Positions 18,001 through 27,434 of a DNA stretch of 64,000 nt are shown here, piece after piece. The notes under the pieces were generated by a model. The model saw only the letters and a list, made by a program, of their open reading frames with translations. It did no database searches and was not told the DNA's origin. Numbering within the stretch: the stretch's first letter is position 1; the number at the start of each line of letters is the position of its first letter. This DNA comes from Methylococcaceae bacterium. GTDB taxonomy: Bacteria; Pseudomonadota; Gammaproteobacteria; Methylococcales; Methylococcaceae. Both the position numbers and the translations under genes were made by a program. The stretch is taken from positions 1-64,000 of the forward strand of contig CADDYU010000002.1 of assembly GCA_902810705.1 (NCBI GenBank), in the 5' to 3' direction.

Positions 18001-18578
18001 AAGTCCTGATGATCGACAACTACGATTCTTTCACCTACAACCTGGTCCAGTACCTGGCGGAACTGGGGGCCGACGTGGAGGTGGTGCGCAACGATCAGAT
18101 CGCGGTCGAGGAGATCGAGCGGATCGATCCGGATAAGATCGTGATTTCCCCCGGTCCTTGCACTCCCAAGGAAGCCGGCATCTCGGTGCCGACCATCCGC
18201 CGCTACGTCGGCCGCTATCCCATCCTGGGCGTGTGCCTCGGACATCAGAGCATCGGCCACGCGTTCGGCGGGCGCATTGTCCACGCCAAGAGCATCATGC
18301 ACGGCAAGACTTCTAGGGTGCATCACCGCGATGTGGGCGTCTTCCGCGGGCTCAACAACCCGTTTCAGGCCACCCGCTATCATTCCCTGGTGATTGAGCA
18401 ACAGACGCTACCTGAATGTCTTGAAGTCACCGCCTGGACCGAGGACGAGGCCGGCAACATCGAGGAAATCATGGGCGTACGGCACCGTGAATTGGATATC
18501 GAGGGGGTGCAGTTCCACCCCGAGTCGATATTGACCGAACAGGGGCATGAGTTGTTGAGGAATTTCTTGGGGCGGTAA
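17997..18578 (+). CDS. trpG: anthranilate synthase component II (glutamine amidotransferase)
   Basis: TrpG hydrolyses glutamine and feeds ammonia to TrpE; the same type of subunit can also serve PabB. The 193-residue class I amidotransferase starts [20 protein letters not shown] and carries [12 protein letters not shown], the nucleophile elbow [15 protein letters not shown], and the catalytic His-Glu in [11 protein letters not shown] 17997 overlaps the trpE stop by four bases. Confidence 0.96.
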   Translation: MKVLMIDNYDSFTYNLVQYLAELGADVEVVRNDQIAVEEIERIDPDKIVISPGPCTPKEAGISVPTIRRYVGRYPILGVCLGHQSIGHAFGGRIVHAKSIMHGKTSRVHHRDVGVFRGLNNPFQATRYHSLVIEQQTLPECLEVTAWTEDEAGNIEEIMGVRHRELDIEGVQFHPESILTEQGHELLRNFLGR

Positions 18579-18637
18579 GGCCGCCGCTTACGCTCGGATA
18601 AACGGAAGTCGGAAGGACCGAATCGCAATCGTCTTCA

Positions 18638-19654
18638 ATGAACATCCCCGCCGCCCTCAATCATCTGCTCGAAGGCCAGGACCTGTCCTCCGAAGCTATG
18701 CGCGAGATCATGTACATCATCATGAGCGGCCGAGCAACGCCGGCGCAGATCGGCGGGTTTCTGATCGCCCTGCGTGCCAAGGGCGAGAGCGTGCAGGAAG
18801 TCGTGGCGGCGGCGACGGTGCTGCGGGAGATGTCCACCCGGGTGCAAGTCGATGCCGAGCATCTCATCGACACCTGCGGCACCGGCGGCGATGGCGCCCA
18901 TACCTTCAACATCAGCACGGCTTCGGCCTTCGTGGCGGCGGCGGCGGGATGCCGGGTGGCGAAGCACGGCAACCGCTCGGTATCCAGCAAGTCCGGCAGC
19001 GCCGACGTGCTGGAAGCGGCCGGCGTGAACCTGAATCTCACCCCGGAGCAGGTCAAGGCCTGCATCGAGCGGGTCGGTCTTGGCTTCCTGTTCGCCCAGC
19101 GCCACCATAACGCCATGCAGCATGCCATAGGCTCCCGTCGGGAACTCGGGGTTCGGACTATCTTTAATCTTCTGGGACCGCTCACCAACCCGGCCGGCGC
19201 GCCCCATCAGTTAGTGGGCGTCTACTCGGCCGCCTGGGTCGAACCGCTCGCGGAGGCCTTGCGCAAGCTCGGCAGCCGTCACGTATTGGTGGTGCATGCA
19301 GAGGACGGCTTGGACGAGATCAGCATTGGCGCCGCCACCCAAGTGGCCGAGCTGAAGGACGGCCGCATCGAGACGTATACCCTGACGCCCGAGCGCCTCG
19401 GCTTCGTCCGGACGTCCTTGAGCCGGCTCCAGGTGGACACGGCGGCGGACAGTCTCCGCATGATGCTCGGCGTGTTCGAGGGCGTGAGCGGCCCCGCCCG
19501 CGACATCGTGCTCCTCAATGCCGGCGCGGCGATTTACGCCGCCGATCTCGTCGATAGCCTGGAAGCCGGCGTCGCGCGGGCCGCGGAGGCCATCGATTCC
19601 GGCGCGGCCCGGGACAAGCTGGACGAACTGATAGCTCTCACCGGAACGCTCTGA
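18638..19654 (+). CDS. trpD: anthranilate phosphoribosyltransferase
   Basis: TrpD adds the phosphoribosyl group of PRPP to anthranilate. The 338-residue length is normal. Diagnostic stretches are the glycine-rich PRPP loop [25 protein letters not shown] shown at about residues 80-105, [35 protein letters not shown], and [17 protein letters not shown]. It lies 59 bases after trpG and nine bases before trpC, consistent with one trpEGDC operon. Confidence 0.96.
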   Translation: MNIPAALNHLLEGQDLSSEAMREIMYIIMSGRATPAQIGGFLIALRAKGESVQEVVAAATVLREMSTRVQVDAEHLIDTCGTGGDGAHTFNISTASAFVAAAAGCRVAKHGNRSVSSKSGSADVLEAAGVNLNLTPEQVKACIERVGLGFLFAQRHHNAMQHAIGSRRELGVRTIFNLLGPLTNPAGAPHQLVGVYSAAWVEPLAEALRKLGSRHVLVVHAEDGLDEISIGAATQVAELKDGRIETYTLTPERLGFVRTSLSRLQVDTAADSLRMMLGVFEGVSGPARDIVLLNAGAAIYAADLVDSLEAGVARAAEAIDSGAARDKLDELIALTGTL

Positions 19655-19663
19655 CCAAGACCC

Positions 19664-20503
19664 ATGCGAACTTCCCCTCCCGACATTCTGCAAAAGATCC
19701 TTCACCGGAAGACCGAGGAAATCGTCCAGCGCCTTGCCGAGGTATCCTACGAGGAAATGCTGCAAAGAGCCGCCGCCGCCGATGCGCCGCGCGGCTTCGT
19801 CCAAGCGCTGCGGGCGAGGATCGACGCCGGCCAGCCGGCCGTGATCGCCGAAATCAAGAAAGCGTCGCCCAGCAAGGGCGTGATGCGGCCCGAGTTCTAC
19901 CCGGCCGAGATCGCCGAGAGCTACGCCAGGTACGGCGCCGCCTGCCTTTCGGTGCTGACCGACCGGGACTTCTTCCAGGGCGCCGAGGACTATCTGCAGG
20001 AAGCCCGCGCCGCCTGCGATCTGCCGGTCATCCGCAAGGATTTCCTCATCGATCCCTACCAGGTGGTCGAAGCCCGCGCCATCGAAGCCGACTGCATTCT
20101 TCTGATCGCCGCCGCTCTGGACGATGAAGCGCTGCAGGAGCTGTCCGGACTGGCGATCGAACTGGGCATGGACGTGCTCGTCGAGGTGCATGACGCCGCT
20201 GAGTTGGAAAGAGCCTTAAGATTGGACCTGCCGCTGATCGGCATCAACAACCGCGATCTTCGCAGCTTCGACGTCCGCCTGGACACGACCTTGGGGCTTC
20301 TATCCTCGATTCCCCCGGACCGCATCGTGGTGACCGAAAGCGGCATTCACACTCCCGAGGACGTGGCTCTGATGCGCCGCCATGGCGTCAACGCTTTTCT
20401 AGTGGGCGAAGCCTTCATGAAAGCGAAAGAGCCTGGGGAAAAATTGGGGGAGGTGTTTGGATTGCCCGAGTTCCAGAAGAAGGGCTCAAGCGATAAACCG
20501 TGA
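19664..20503 (+). CDS. trpC: indole-3-glycerol phosphate synthase
   Basis: TrpC closes the indole ring by decarboxylating carboxyphenylamino-deoxyribulose phosphate. The 279-residue TIM barrel shows [13 protein letters not shown] at the N terminus, [12 protein letters not shown] with catalytic lysine, [56 protein letters not shown] and [12 protein letters not shown]. It is monofunctional, with no fused TrpF domain. trpF, trpB and trpA are not in this window. Confidence 0.96.
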   Translation: MRTSPPDILQKILHRKTEEIVQRLAEVSYEEMLQRAAAADAPRGFVQALRARIDAGQPAVIAEIKKASPSKGVMRPEFYPAEIAESYARYGAACLSVLTDRDFFQGAEDYLQEARAACDLPVIRKDFLIDPYQVVEARAIEADCILLIAAALDDEALQELSGLAIELGMDVLVEVHDAAELERALRLDLPLIGINNRDLRSFDVRLDTTLGLLSSIPPDRIVVTESGIHTPEDVALMRRHGVNAFLVGEAFMKAKEPGEKLGEVFGLPEFQKKGSSDKP

Positions 20504-20844
20504 AGGACCCCGCTTGCCTGGCATGTAAAAACGCCAGGACTTAGCCCTAGAGTTTGAGGAACCCGTGAAAATCCTGCACGCCAGCAAGTCCAATGAATGG
20601 GGCATCCGCCTCTTGAGGAACAAGCGCGAAAACGGCTGGAATTGATTCCACAGGCTTTTCGGTGAAAAAGTCGCGACCTGGGGCGCATCGGTAATCCAGG
20701 TCCAAGTGAAGCTGTTCGGTTTAATCCACCTTAGGGGCGCTATAAAACGTTCGTTGGCGATAAGCCAGCCTCGCCATTGTGTCAAACTGTCGGGTAACAT
20801 GATCTTATCGATGAATTTAAAAATTGCTTGAATTCCCCTCATCC
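20504..20844. other. intergenic region without a supported gene
   Basis: This 341-base stretch follows trpC. It has a small hairpin just after the stop (CCTGGC and GCCAGG around 20518-20543, no T run) and a 26-codon GTG-initiated frame near 20564 without a good ribosome site. A longer minus-strand frame crosses it but looks non-coding. I see no RNA gene. Confidence 0.4.
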
Positions 20845-21645
20845 ATGCTTCCTGATCTCGATGAACTCGCCACCCTGGTCGAAACCGTCGCCCGCGAGGA
20901 ATTGCTGCCCCGGTTCACCCATGCCGAGTACCGGCTGAAGGCCGACGGCAGCATCGTGACCGAAGCCGATTTCGCGGTGCAAAACCATTTGATCGAGGTT
21001 TTGCGCGAGCGTTATCCACAGTTCGATCTGTTGGGCGAAGAAATGGATTTAGCCAGGCAAAAGGACCTGTGGGCTCAAGGCGGCGCAGGCTTGTGGTGCC
21101 TGGATCCCGTGGACGGCACCAGCAATTTCGCCGCGGGATTTCCCTTTTTCTGCATCTCTCTGGCGCTGCTGGTCGGCATGGAGCCGGTGCTTGGTCTCGT
21201 TTACGATCCCATCCGCGATGAATGTTTCACCGCCAAGCGGGGCCAGGGCGCGTGGTTGAACGGCGAGCGCCTTGCCTGTGAATCCCCGAGCCCGCCGCTC
21301 AAGCGCTGTCTCGGAGCGGTGGACTTCAAGCGCCTGGGCCGGGAATTGGCGGCGGAGTTGGCGGTTCGGCCGCCTTACAGTTCCCAACGTTATCTGGGCT
21401 CGGGCGCGCTGGAATGGTGCTGGTTGGCCGCCAACCGCTTCCATGTCTACCTCCATGGCCATCAAAAGCTCTGGGACTACGCCGCGGGTACTTTGATTCT
21501 GAGCGAGGCGGGCGGCATCGCCGAAACCTGGCGAGGCGAGCCCATCTTCAGGCCCGAATCGCTCTCGTGCTCGGTCATCGCCGCCTTGGATGCGAAATTG
21601 TTTAAGGAATGGCGGGATGCGCTGGCCGGATGGCTTAAAGGATAA
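20845..21645 (+). CDS. inositol monophosphatase family protein
   Basis: A 266-residue magnesium-dependent sugar/nucleotide phosphatase. It shows the family motifs in order: GEEM (metal-binding glutamate), LDPVDGTSNFAAG (metal-binding aspartates), and WDYAAGTLILSEAGG near the C terminus. Such enzymes act on inositol phosphate, 3'-phosphoadenosine 5'-phosphate, histidinol phosphate or fructose bisphosphate; the sequence read here does not let me choose. ATG 20845 was taken as start; an in-frame TTG seven codons earlier is possible, and neither has a strong ribosome site. Confidence 0.88.
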   Translation: MLPDLDELATLVETVAREELLPRFTHAEYRLKADGSIVTEADFAVQNHLIEVLRERYPQFDLLGEEMDLARQKDLWAQGGAGLWCLDPVDGTSNFAAGFPFFCISLALLVGMEPVLGLVYDPIRDECFTAKRGQGAWLNGERLACESPSPPLKRCLGAVDFKRLGRELAAELAVRPPYSSQRYLGSGALEWCWLAANRFHVYLHGHQKLWDYAAGTLILSEAGGIAETWRGEPIFRPESLSCSVIAALDAKLFKEWRDALAGWLKG

Positions 21646-21845
21646 GGACGGCGCTTAAGTCCAGACCGCCTCCAACCCCGCGTCGAGTGATCAGCGGCAT
21701 CTAAGCTCATCGGTATCGCCCGAGAGGGCTGCTTTCCTGCATTTTTTCGAGTCGAAGCGGCAACGATCTGCGATGATTTCGCGGGATTCCGGCCATGGGT
21801 TGGCAGAACGAGCAGGACGAAAAACGCGTGCAATCTTGGGATCGG

Positions 21846-23570
21846 ATGTGGATTCGGCCGGCCGGCCTCGCCTTGCTGATCGGAGCGCTGCGCTGCCAGG
21901 CCGCCGATCCCGTGGTGGTGAAGATCGAAGGCTTGAGCGAGCTTCTGGAAAAGAACGTTCGCGCCGTGCTGACCCTGACCGGAGAAACCGCCGATGCCGC
22001 TCCGGAAAGGATTCGTTTGGCCGAAGCGCGGGCGCCCGAGGAAATCCGGAAAGCCTTGGAGCCTTTCGGCTATTACCGGCCGCGAGTGGTGGAGGCGTCC
22101 GTCTCCCGCCGGGACGGCAATTGGCTAGCCGAGTACCGCATCGACCCGGGACCGCCCATCAGGCTTTCGGCGGTGGACGTCCGGCTCGTCGGGGAGGCGG
22201 CCCCCGTGCCGGAAATGCGCGCCCTGGTGGACGGGTTTCCCCTCAAGAAAGGCGATGTGCTCGACCAGACCCTCTACGAAAAAGGCAAAGGCGCGCTCCA
22301 GGACCGGGCCGCCGAACTGGGCTTTTTCGATGCCCGGCTGACGCGGCACGAGATTCAGGTCGATCTTGCAGCCTACACCGCCAAGCTCTATCTGCGGCTC
22401 GATTCCGGCCCCCGCTACCGCTTCGGACCCATTTCCTTCAATCAAACTCCGCTCCAGCCTGATCTGCTGCGCCGCTTCGTCCGCTTCGCCCCGCGCGAAC
22501 CTTATCGAGCCTCGGCCGTGTTGGCGCTGCAGAAGAGCCTGCTGAACAGCGGCTACTTCTCGAATGTCGATGTGGATCCGCAGCCCGAGCGGGCGAAGAA
22601 TAGGGAAACGCCGATCAAAGTCGATCTCGACATGGCGCCGCGCAATCGCTACGACATTGGAGTCGGCTACGGCACCGATACGGGGCCACGTCTTAGCCTG
22701 GGCTACCGAAACCGCTACGTGAATAGCTACGGCCACAGCTTTCAGGCCAATGGGCGAATATCCTTCATCTGGAACGATCTGAACGCGATTTACGCCATTC
22801 CGCTGGCGGATCCGGAAAAGGATCAGCTTGCCTTCACGGCGAGAAGCGGTCTGGAAAATACCGTGGTGGGAAATGCGAAAGTGCTTCTTGCGGGCGTCCG
22901 GCACACCACCAGCCGCTGGGGTCTTAGGGAGATGCTGGCCCTGGATTTTCAGCGCGAGAGCTTCAAGATCGCCGGGGTCCGCCAGACCGCCATTCTGTTG
23001 ATTCCGAGCGTCAACTACGGCTGGCTCTATTCGGATAACGCCATTTTTCCAAGCCAAGGCCTTCGCCTCGACGGCACTCTAGCCGGGGCCTGGGACGGCC
23101 TCGTGTCCGATGTCTCGTTGCTCCGTTTGCAAATCAACGCCAAGGGCTTATACAGCCTCGATGACGATAATCGGCTGATCGCCCGCGCCCAGTGGAGCGG
23201 GCTCGTCACCAGCGATTTCGATCGCCTGCCGCTCACCCAGCGGTTTTACGCCGGCGGCGACCAGTCGGTACGCGGCTACCGGTTCAACGAGATCGGTCCC
23301 CGTAATCGCAACGGCGACCGGATCGGTGGGCGCCATCTCCTGGTCGGAAGCCTGGAGTACGACCGGGTCTTGTTCGGCAACTGGGGCATGGCGGTATTCG
23401 CCGATGCCGGTCATGTCTACAACACGCGAGACGAACCGGTCAAGATCGGCGTGGGCGTGGGGGCCCGCTGGCGGTCTCCGGTAGGGCCGGTGCGCCTCGA
23501 TTTTGCCGTGCCCCTATCGAAAGCGGAAGACGCGTTCCAGGTGCATCTGGTACTGGGGCCCGATCTGTGA
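21846..23570 (+). CDS. tamA: translocation and assembly module subunit TamA (Omp85 family)
   Basis: TamA is an outer-membrane Omp85 protein that works with TamB in outer-membrane protein insertion and lipid transport. ATG 21846 gives a 574-residue product starting with a signal peptide (GLALLIGALRCQAA); ATG 21795 would add 17 charged residues in front of it. POTRA domains fill about the first 250 residues (GYYRPRVVEASVSRRDGNW and GFFDARLTRHEIQVD belong to them). The C-terminal barrel follows, including the GGDQSVRGYRFNEIGPRN motif of Omp85 lid loops and a final strand ending VHLVLGPDL. It overlaps tamB by four bases. Confidence 0.92.
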   Translation: MWIRPAGLALLIGALRCQAADPVVVKIEGLSELLEKNVRAVLTLTGETADAAPERIRLAEARAPEEIRKALEPFGYYRPRVVEASVSRRDGNWLAEYRIDPGPPIRLSAVDVRLVGEAAPVPEMRALVDGFPLKKGDVLDQTLYEKGKGALQDRAAELGFFDARLTRHEIQVDLAAYTAKLYLRLDSGPRYRFGPISFNQTPLQPDLLRRFVRFAPREPYRASAVLALQKSLLNSGYFSNVDVDPQPERAKNRETPIKVDLDMAPRNRYDIGVGYGTDTGPRLSLGYRNRYVNSYGHSFQANGRISFIWNDLNAIYAIPLADPEKDQLAFTARSGLENTVVGNAKVLLAGVRHTTSRWGLREMLALDFQRESFKIAGVRQTAILLIPSVNYGWLYSDNAIFPSQGLRLDGTLAGAWDGLVSDVSLLRLQINAKGLYSLDDDNRLIARAQWSGLVTSDFDRLPLTQRFYAGGDQSVRGYRFNEIGPRNRNGDRIGGRHLLVGSLEYDRVLFGNWGMAVFADAGHVYNTRDEPVKIGVGVGARWRSPVGPVRLDFAVPLSKAEDAFQVHLVLGPDL

Positions 23571-26500
23571 AGCGCCTCCTGGCCGGCCTGCTGGCTTTCT
23601 TTCTGCTGTTGCTCCTGGTGCCGGGCTTGGCGCTGTATTGGCTGGCGGCGACCGAGCCGGGGCTGCGCTGGCTGCTTCGGGAGGCCAGCGCCCGGATATC
23701 CGCAGTCGCAGTCGAGCGGGTGGAAGGCACTTTCCTGGAGGGATTCATCCTCCATGGACTCGTCTATCAGAGTTCCGCGATCGAGGTGCGCCTCGCTGAG
23801 CTCGACGTGCGTTGGGAGCCGAGGGTCTTGTGGCAGCGCCGCCTGCATTTCCGCTCGATCCATGCTCAGGGCTTGCAGGTGAGCTTGAAGGGAGAAGAGG
23901 GCGGCTCCGAGCCGCCCGCCTGGCCGCAATGGACCCTGCCCCTGGACGTGGCGATCGAGGAGGCACGGCTCGTGGGCGGGAACGTGCGGACGACGGCCGA
24001 CGCCGAGCCCATCGTTATCGACCGCCTTGACACGGCATTGCATCTCGCCAGGGAGGGATTGACCGTCGCCCGCTTCGACTTGGCGATGCCGATACTGAAG
24101 GCGGGGCTCTCGGGCTCGGTGGGGTTTACCGGCGAGCGGACGGTGGCGTTGAAGACGGCGTGGACGCTGGCGCTGGCCGGGCGGCCGGAGATTAAGGCCG
24201 CCGGCGCCGTCGTCGGCAATCCCGAGCGCCTGGAAATTCGCCAATCCCTTGAAGCGCCGGTTCCGGCCGAAGTGATGGCGGTGCTGTCCGATCCGCTCGA
24301 CAAACTGGGCTGGACGATGCAACTGGAGGTGCCCAGGTTTTCACCGCAAAGGCTCGATCCCGCCTGGAAGCCTTGGCCCTTGGCGCTAACCCTGCAAGGA
24401 CAGGGCATGCGGGCCGAAGCGGCGGCGACCGGCACCTTCTCGGCCGAAATCCCGGAAGTGGGCGAAGCACAAGGTCGCTTGCAAGCGAATTACCGGGCGC
24501 CGGGCGAAGTGGTTGTCGAGGCCCTGGACCTAGCCCTGCCGCGCACCGGAACCGATTTTCACCTGGAAGGCAAGGCGGAAAAACTCCAGGAAAACCCCGA
24601 ATTCACCGTATCCGCCCGCTGGCGGAACCTGGTCTGGCCACCTTCTCCAAAAACTGACAAGTTCGCCGGGAGCGAACTTGGACAGGCGGAGCCTGGCGCG
24701 AAGCGCAAGCCCCAGGGACGGGGTGCGCACAAGTTCGCCGGGAGCGAACTTGGACGGGCGGAGCCTGGCGCGAAGCGCAAGCCCCAGGGACGGGGCGGGC
24801 CATGGCGCAGCCCGGAAGGCCGGCTGGACGTCTCGGGCAGCCTCAAGGACTTTCGATTCGAGGCCGATGGCAAGCTCCGGAACTTTCGGGTTCAAGCCGA
24901 GGGCAACATCGGCATCGAGCCCGATCGGACCGTGTTGCGCGGCTTTCGGGTCCTGGGAGCCGGGGCCAAGATGGCGGTGGACGGCGTTCTGGGGCCGCGT
25001 CTCGATTTCGCTTGGACCCTGGAGGCGGCCGACCTGGGACTGTGGGTGCCAGGTGCCCAAGGGCGAATGAAGAGCCGCGGCACACTGCAAGGCACCCGGA
25101 CGGCCCCGGAGGGCGAGGCCGAACTCGCCGCCCGGGGACTTCGTTACGCAGGCAACGGAGTCGACGAGCTGAATCTGAATTTGAAAGCCGGTCTCCAGCC
25201 GGATTCTCCCTTTGTCTTGAATCTTTCCGCCGATGATTTGAGCGCGGCGGGGCAGAGGCTGGATATAGCCTTGGCAGGGCAGGGAACCCGCGCCCGGCAT
25301 CGCCTCACGGGACGGATCACAAGTTCGCCGGGAGCGAACTTGGACGGGCGGAGCCCAGCGCGAAGCGCGAGCCCCAGGGACGGGGTGGGCCATGGCTCGG
25401 TCACTGGCCGCGAGGCGGCTCCCCGGAGCCGGACCGAGCCGCCTTCGCGGCTGGACTTCCTGGCCGAAGGCGGATTCCGGGACGACGGTTGGACCGGCAG
25501 CATCGTCCGCTTCGACTTTACCGTTCCGCCGGCGGGAAGCTGGGATTTACGGCGGCCGGCGACCTTACGGTTGGGAGCGGAGAGCAGCGAATTGGGCAGG
25601 GCTTGCTGGGGCGGCGAGGGGGCCGACGCCTGCCTGGAGGCGAAATTCGCCGGCGCGGGCGATTGGCGGCTCGCCGCCGAACTGTCGCGCCTGCCCCTGA
25701 CCCGCTTCCAAAATGCCATGCCCGAAGGCGCGGCGGTGGCGGGATTCCTGAACGCCACGGCGAGATTTTCCGGGAAAGGCGGACTGATCGGGGAAGGCCG
25801 GCTGATTCTGGACGTCGCCGATTCCCGGCTGGACTATCGCGGCGAGGGAGGGAGCGCGCTGCGCTTCGAGCCCCGGCCTTTGATGCTCGAGGCCCTGGTG
25901 TCCGGCCGTGCCGGCAAGCTCCGCCTGGCGGCCGAACAGGCGGGCGTGGCCTCTCTGCACGGTCAGGCCAGCATCGAAGGCGCGCTGGACCCGGCCCGCC
26001 TGAAACAGGCGCGGCTTGCCGGCGGCGTGCAGGCTCGTCTGCAAAACCTCGCCCTGCTGGATCCTTTTCTCCCTCAGATCGAAAAGCTTCGCGGTAGCTT
26101 CAACGCCGATCTCCGGTTCGCCGGAACGGCTTCCGCTCCGGCGCTGAAGCTCGATGCCGCCGTGCCGGATGCAGGGTTCGCGCTGCCGCCGCTAGGTATA
26201 AACGTGCGGAATGTGAATTTACGGGCCACGACCGGCGAGGATGGCACGGTCGCGCTGCAAGGCCGGGCGGCTTCCGGCAGCGGAGAGATCCGGCTGGCCG
26301 GAGAGGCGACCCTGAACGGCGAGGCCGGCTGGCCTATGCACCTGAATGTCACCGGCAACCGGTTCCTGGCCGCCGATATTCCCGAAGCCAAGGTCTACGT
26401 ATCGCCGGACCTCGGCATCGGCTTCGAGCAAGGCAGGCTCCAGCTACAAGGCGAAATAACGGTGCCGGAAGCATCCCTCCGCGCGCCGGAACGACCGGGT

Positions 26501-27325
26501 GCGGTGAAACCTTCGGGCGACGTGGTTCTGGTGGGCGCCGAGGCGCCCCCGGAAGAGCCGGGCTTGCCTATAGAAACGCACGTGGATGTGCGGCTAGGCA
26601 ATAAGGTCGAGGTCCAGGGCGCCGGTTTTACCGGCCGGGTGGATGGACATGTCTTCATCGACCAAACGCCAAACGGGCCGGCTTTGGGTACGGGCGAGAT
26701 CGGCGTGCGCGACGGAAAGTACGCCCTTTACGGAGTGGAACTCGCCGTCGACAACGGTCGGCTGCTGTTCGCCCATTCACCGATCGAGAATCCCGGTCTG
26801 GATCTCAACGCCACTCGGCGGGTCGATAACGTCTTGGCGGGGGTGAGGGTACTTGGAACGCTCAACAAACCCAACGTCACCTTGTACTCCGACCCTCCCA
26901 TGGCCCAGACCGATATCCTGGCCTACCTGGTCACTGGCAAGCCGTTCGGCCTCGCTTCCCAACAGGAGGGCAGCTTGTTGCAAGGCGCCGCGGCGTCCCT
27001 GGGCGGATCGGTGGGCGGCTTCCTGGCGAAGGAAGTGAGCAGCCGCTTAGGGCTGGGCGAACTGGTGGACGTCAGCGTGCAAAGCTCGCTGTACGCTCAA
27101 GGGTTTCCGCAAGGCTATCGGCCCGGCCAGGTTTCGGGGGCCCAGAGTACCGCCCTGTTTCTAGGGCGGTATCTCACGCCCAAGCTGTACGTGCAGTACG
27201 GCATGGGATTGTTCCGCAACGCCTATGTGTTCCGGGTACGCTATGACCTCGCCAAGCATTGGAAACTTCAGACCGAGACCGGCCAGTTCAGCGGCGGGGA
27301 CATCCTTTATCAATGGGAGAGGTGA
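23567..27325 (+). CDS. tamB: translocation and assembly module subunit TamB
   Basis: TamB is a very long inner-membrane-anchored, AsmA-like periplasmic protein that forms a beta-taco bridge to TamA. The 1252-residue product begins with a membrane anchor (LLAGLLAFFLLLLLVPGLALYWL) and ends with the conserved DUF490 domain: GTGEIGVRDGKYALYGVELAVDNGRLLF, DPPMAQTDILAYLVTGKPFG and YDLAKHWKLQTETGQFSGGDILYQW. Three copies of a palindromic DNA repeat interrupt the poorly conserved middle: two in tandem at about residues 364-413 and one in another frame at about 585-610. They add Gly/Arg/Pro-rich segments unlike their surroundings without breaking the frame. The gene is coupled to tamA. Confidence 0.92.
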   Translation: MKRLLAGLLAFFLLLLLVPGLALYWLAATEPGLRWLLREASARISAVAVERVEGTFLEGFILHGLVYQSSAIEVRLAELDVRWEPRVLWQRRLHFRSIHAQGLQVSLKGEEGGSEPPAWPQWTLPLDVAIEEARLVGGNVRTTADAEPIVIDRLDTALHLAREGLTVARFDLAMPILKAGLSGSVGFTGERTVALKTAWTLALAGRPEIKAAGAVVGNPERLEIRQSLEAPVPAEVMAVLSDPLDKLGWTMQLEVPRFSPQRLDPAWKPWPLALTLQGQGMRAEAAATGTFSAEIPEVGEAQGRLQANYRAPGEVVVEALDLALPRTGTDFHLEGKAEKLQENPEFTVSARWRNLVWPPSPKTDKFAGSELGQAEPGAKRKPQGRGAHKFAGSELGRAEPGAKRKPQGRGGPWRSPEGRLDVSGSLKDFRFEADGKLRNFRVQAEGNIGIEPDRTVLRGFRVLGAGAKMAVDGVLGPRLDFAWTLEAADLGLWVPGAQGRMKSRGTLQGTRTAPEGEAELAARGLRYAGNGVDELNLNLKAGLQPDSPFVLNLSADDLSAAGQRLDIALAGQGTRARHRLTGRITSSPGANLDGRSPARSASPRDGVGHGSVTGREAAPRSRTEPPSRLDFLAEGGFRDDGWTGSIVRFDFTVPPAGSWDLRRPATLRLGAESSELGRACWGGEGADACLEAKFAGAGDWRLAAELSRLPLTRFQNAMPEGAAVAGFLNATARFSGKGGLIGEGRLILDVADSRLDYRGEGGSALRFEPRPLMLEALVSGRAGKLRLAAEQAGVASLHGQASIEGALDPARLKQARLAGGVQARLQNLALLDPFLPQIEKLRGSFNADLRFAGTASAPALKLDAAVPDAGFALPPLGINVRNVNLRATTGEDGTVALQGRAASGSGEIRLAGEATLNGEAGWPMHLNVTGNRFLAADIPEAKVYVSPDLGIGFEQGRLQLQGEITVPEASLRAPERPGAVKPSGDVVLVGAEAPPEEPGLPIETHVDVRLGNKVEVQGAGFTGRVDGHVFIDQTPNGPALGTGEIGVRDGKYALYGVELAVDNGRLLFAHSPIENPGLDLNATRRVDNVLAGVRVLGTLNKPNVTLYSDPPMAQTDILAYLVTGKPFGLASQQEGSLLQGAAASLGGSVGGFLAKEVSSRLGLGELVDVSVQSSLYAQGFPQGYRPGQVSGAQSTALFLGRYLTPKLYVQYGMGLFRNAYVFRVRYDLAKHWKLQTETGQFSGGDILYQWER
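24657..24728 (+). repeat. palindromic in-gene repeat, copy 1
   Basis: A 72-base unit inside tamB starting ACAAGTTCGC. It contains the perfect hairpin AAGTTCGC-N5-GCGAACTT and a GCGC-GAA-GCGC mini-palindrome. It is followed directly by copy 2, so the two form a tandem repeat with a period of exactly 72 bases (24 codons). It differs from copy 2 at three positions. It reads KFAGSELGQAEPGAK. Confidence 0.9.
24729..24806 (+). repeat. palindromic in-gene repeat, copy 2
   Basis: This copy has the same frame as copy 1 and reads KFAGSELGRAEPGAK. It extends to GGCCATGGC at its right border, giving 78 bases. It differs from copy 3 at only four positions over those 78 bases, although copy 3 lies 590 bases downstream. 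Confidence 0.9.
25319..25396 (+). repeat. palindromic in-gene repeat, copy 3, in a different reading frame
   Basis: The same 78-base sequence as copy 2, with four substitutions. The distance to copy 2 is 590 bases, not a multiple of three, so here tamB reads it in another frame as TSSPGANLDGRSPARSASP. The 8-bp hairpin near its left end is intact. Both ends match copy 2 to the base, which defines the unit. Confidence 0.9.
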
Positions 27326-27434
27326 GGAGCGGCGAAACCTGAAGCGTTGCGGCCGCATTTACCGTACCGGGGCGAATCGTTAACATCGGCTTCGCTCTTC
27401 CACATCTTTACTGGAGCGAGAATTATCCACCGAC

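Noticed and set aside
18579-18637. Trp attenuator or leader peptide within the trp operon
   Set aside because: The gap before trpD has no Trp codon cluster or terminator-like stem, and none was seen before trpE.
19211-20191. A 326-codon open frame on the minus strand across trpD and trpC
   Set aside because: Antisense to two certain trp genes; its composition (His, Gly, Asp rich) is typical of a reverse shadow.
24530-25393. Long minus-strand frame through the tamB repeats (with repeated VPGACASR and VRSRRTC)
   Set aside because: It arises because the repeat is open on both strands; tamB is the real gene.
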